From: a virus | IMG/VR virus record: IMGVR_UViG_3300030106_005107 | Location: 9,599-40,744 of that record | Reading direction: 5' to 3' (one strand) | Length of the DNA: 31,146 bases | In this document: one piece after another, positions 29,588-31,146 of the stretch | How positions within the stretch are numbered: position 1 is the first letter of the stretch | Layout of the letters: every line of letters begins with the position of its first letter | Notes under the pieces: generated by a model | Database searches by the model: none | What the model was told of the DNA's origin: nothing | Seen by the model: the letters and a program-made list of their open reading frames with translations, nothing else | Translations under genes and position numbers: made by a program

Positions 29588-29859
29588 TATGCAAAGAAGC
29601 AGGTTAATGATGTTACATTAGTGAGTGTAGCATGAATATTTGTTGGAAATCTCATACCTTCATCACCAATGTAAGTTTCTATAACTGCGGTAGCACTACC
29701 TGGAGTATCAATATCGAATAAGGTACTTCCAGTGCTAGAGTCTTTAAGCACTATGCTTCCTGCAGATCCTGCGCAAACAGCATGAATAGCAATAAGTCTT
29801 GCTGGTCGTGTAGTTACATTACCCGTTGCAGTAACTTTTGCCGAACTTGTACCTATCAT
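29587..29859 (-). CDS. Small conserved virion-type protein
   Basis: 90 residues from ATG 29859. Segments MIGTSSAKVTATGNVTTRPA, RLIAIHAVCAGSAGSIVLKD, STLFDIDTPGSATAVIETYI and GMRFPTNIHATLTNVTSLTC form a beta-rich sequence with a regular pattern. Proteins of this size and pattern follow capsid genes in many uncultured marine phages, from memory, and may decorate the capsid or close the tail. It is 9 bp downstream of the 168-residue gene. No enzymatic motif. Confidence 0.8.
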   Translation of the reverse strand: MIGTSSAKVTATGNVTTRPARLIAIHAVCAGSAGSIVLKDSSTGSTLFDIDTPGSATAVIETYIGDEGMRFPTNIHATLTNVTSLTCFFA

Positions 29860-29868
29860 AATTTACTC

Positions 29869-30375
29869 CTATCTGCCTTCGCTTGCTTTACCGTCGTCTA
29901 CCACGAAATAGTAAAGTATACCTGTGATTGTACCACCTGTTGCAGCAGATGAACCTTGACCACCGACAATTTTAATTCTTTCAGTTGATGGTGTATCTAA
30001 ATCACCGAGAACAGCACCAGAGCCTGAGTCACCACCCCAAATAGTTGTAACGCCTCCTGCATCTGCATCACCTTCGTTAATTAATCCGTCAACGTCTACA
30101 AAATTAGTGCCACCATCAAAATCGGTAAATCCAATATCAATAGTAGGATTTGTTCCACCTGTTGCGTCTGGATTAAATGCTACACCTGTAATAACACAGT
30201 TTTTTGGTAAAACTACTTTTCTTGTGTCTGTTGCTGATACCTGAACGTCAGTTCCTTGTGCTGCTGATGGATCAAAATAAAATTGAGCCGACATCAACAT
30301 AGAACCAGCATAGGTACCTCTTTTATCGTCGCCGCCGTTAGATCTAACGACACCTGCGAATGTTGTTGTTGCCAT
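29869..30375 (-). CDS. Virion-type protein after the major capsid gene
   Basis: 168 residues from ATG 30375 with the strong ribosome site AAGGAGG seven bases upstream. It is Gly/Asp/Thr-rich and beta-like: VVRSNGGDDKRGTYAGSMLM, SAQFYFDPSAAQGTDVQVSA, VVLPKNCVITGVAFNPDATG, PTIDIGFTDFDGG and TGGTITGILYYFVVDDG. The NCVITGVxFxxDAT..NPTxDIG part recalls small capsid-decoration or head proteins that follow the capsid gene in marine phages. It is separated from that gene by the terminator at 30475-30510 and 100 bp more, so it may have its own promoter; TTGATG and TACACA 16 bp apart on the minus strand, about 30445-30472, are a weak candidate. Confidence 0.78.
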   Translation of the reverse strand: MATTTFAGVVRSNGGDDKRGTYAGSMLMSAQFYFDPSAAQGTDVQVSATDTRKVVLPKNCVITGVAFNPDATGGTNPTIDIGFTDFDGGTNFVDVDGLINEGDADAGGVTTIWGGDSGSGAVLGDLDTPSTERIKIVGGQGSSAATGGTITGILYYFVVDDGKASEGR

Positions 30376-30474
30376 AATAAACCTCCTTGGTTATATAGAC
30401 CTTAATCACACAATCTCTATATCGTCTGCTAGCTCAGTTTGTGTAATTTGTCATGCTAGACCATCAATATGGCA

Positions 30475-30510
30475 TAAAAAAAGGGCGCAGTCAAAGACAT
30501 ACGCCCTTTC
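30475..30510 (-). terminator. Rho-independent terminator after the major capsid gene
   Basis: On the minus strand AAAGGGCG (30509-30502) pairs perfectly with CGCCCTTT (30487-30480) across a 14-base loop and is followed by a T-run (30482-30476). It lies 23 bp after the stop codon of the capsid gene. It may end or reduce the very abundant capsid message before the genes that follow, or stabilise its 3' end. Confidence 0.85.
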
Positions 30511-30532
30511 AAAGATTTGATTTTGGTTATGC

Positions 30533-31146
30533 TTATGCAGCACCTGGTGAACCGAATACACATCTAGGATCAGAGAAACCAAATGAGTATCTCTCTCTAG
30601 CTTTGTATCTTACATTTCCTGTGTCGAAATCACCTTCCATTGAAGTTCTAATTGGACTTCTTTGGAATAATTTGAATCCGTTAGGAATGTCGGTTTTAAT
30701 GAAGAATGCATCTGGATCAGTTAAGTAGTTGTTTACTGTATATCCCTCAGGAATCATACCCATGTTTCTTGATGCGTTTACATCATTGTCAGCAGTTCCT
30801 GGTCTGAATGCAGACTCAGTCAATCTGTCAGCAACGAATTGTAACTCAGAAGGAACAATAAGTTTTCTTCCTTGAGTAGAGATTAATAAACCTCTCTCAT
30901 CTACAAATGCAGCAATGTCAATTAGAGATTGCTCTAATGATGCTTCATTAAGGTCAGCAGCCACAGCAAGTTCATTTCTTAATGTACCTGCTACAAGCGG
31001 GTGTGCGTCAGAAAGAAGAGCAACACCGTCACCACCAGGGAAGTTGTTATCAAAACCATTATTTAAAATGTTTGCAGCTTTCACCTGTTTTGTGTTTGCC
31101 ATGGAACGTGCAAGTGCTCTTGTGTATCTTGCTGAGATTCTGTCAT
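30533..31146 (-). CDS. Major capsid protein (HK97-type), C-terminal part
   Basis: About 204 residues are present; the reading frame is open to the right edge, with RISARYTRALARS preceding an internal Met at 31102, so the start lies outside the window. Segments GVALLSDAHPLVAGTLRNEL, DLNEASLEQSLIDIAAFVDE, RGLLISTQGRKLIVPSELQF and the closing ARERYSFGFSDPRCVFGSPG fit the C-terminal half of HK97-fold capsid proteins in marine phages: the P-domain helix region, a typical LIVPSEL strand, then the DxxGF..FQR and ERYSFGFxDPR parts. It forms the icosahedral shell. The terminator follows directly. Confidence 0.9.
   Translation of the reverse strand, partial: DRISARYTRALARSMANTKQVKAANILNNGFDNNFPGGDGVALLSDAHPLVAGTLRNELAVAADLNEASLEQSLIDIAAFVDERGLLISTQGRKLIVPSELQFVADRLTESAFRPGTADNDVNASRNMGMIPEGYTVNNYLTDPDAFFIKTDIPNGFKLFQRSPIRTSMEGDFDTGNVRYKARERYSFGFSDPRCVFGSPGAA

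Noticed and set aside
30396-30470. tRNA-like TAGCTCAGTTTG near the capsid terminator
   Set aside because: No complementary D stem, anticodon arm or T arm follows.

Overview
The window looks like the late half of a tailed-phage (podovirus-like) genome of marine type. It is A+T-rich and densely packed, and almost every gene is on the minus strand with stop/start overlaps or gaps of a few bases. Recognisable parts are a truncated major capsid protein, P22 gp4-like and T7 gp11-like tail adaptors, a P22 gp10-like tail nozzle, a tail-collar-type fibre, large internal-virion-type proteins and a T4-type lysozyme. Many small conserved proteins resemble those I know from uncultured marine phages (pelagiphage/cyanophage-like). 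The host cannot be read from the sequence; a SAR11-type or other marine bacterium is an inference from base composition and gene types. Portal, terminase and most replication genes must lie outside the window.

Layout in the direction of late transcription (right to left). 31146-30533 is the C-terminal part of the major capsid protein, followed by a rho-independent terminator at 30510-30475. 30375-29306 holds two small virion-type proteins and a basic protein. 29304-26681 holds an envelope-directed group: two proteins with Sec signal peptides whose genes overlap by 68 bp, two membrane-anchored coiled-coil proteins and a possible 15-residue Cys peptide. 26678-24867 holds small, very basic proteins, a 35-residue single-span peptide, a 194-residue unknown and a 42-bp tandem-repeat gene. 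24867-19629 holds the head-tail adaptors, a zinc-ribbon protein, repeat-rich virion proteins and the tail fibre.

19605-10972 is the most unusual part. Six different 2-oxoglutarate/Fe(II)-oxygenase-like proteins, one GT-A-type glycosyltransferase and one NodU/CmcH-type O-carbamoyltransferase are packed around the tail nozzle gene. Most of these genes lack a Shine-Dalgarno sequence and look more A+T-rich than the virion genes. I infer a modification pathway (hydroxylation, glycosylation, carbamoylation) acting on virion protein, cell-surface glycan or DNA; the substrate is unknown.

10920-3614 holds internal-virion and other structural candidates. 3550-2505 holds the lysozyme and three small proteins. 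The only plus-strand gene is a SNF2-type helicase (1052-2512). It diverges from two leftward genes (789-1) across a 262-bp intergenic region with repeats, a hairpin and a possible ribosome-site switch. No tRNA, CRISPR, integrase or insertion sequence was seen, and no stretch over 300 bp lacks a gene.
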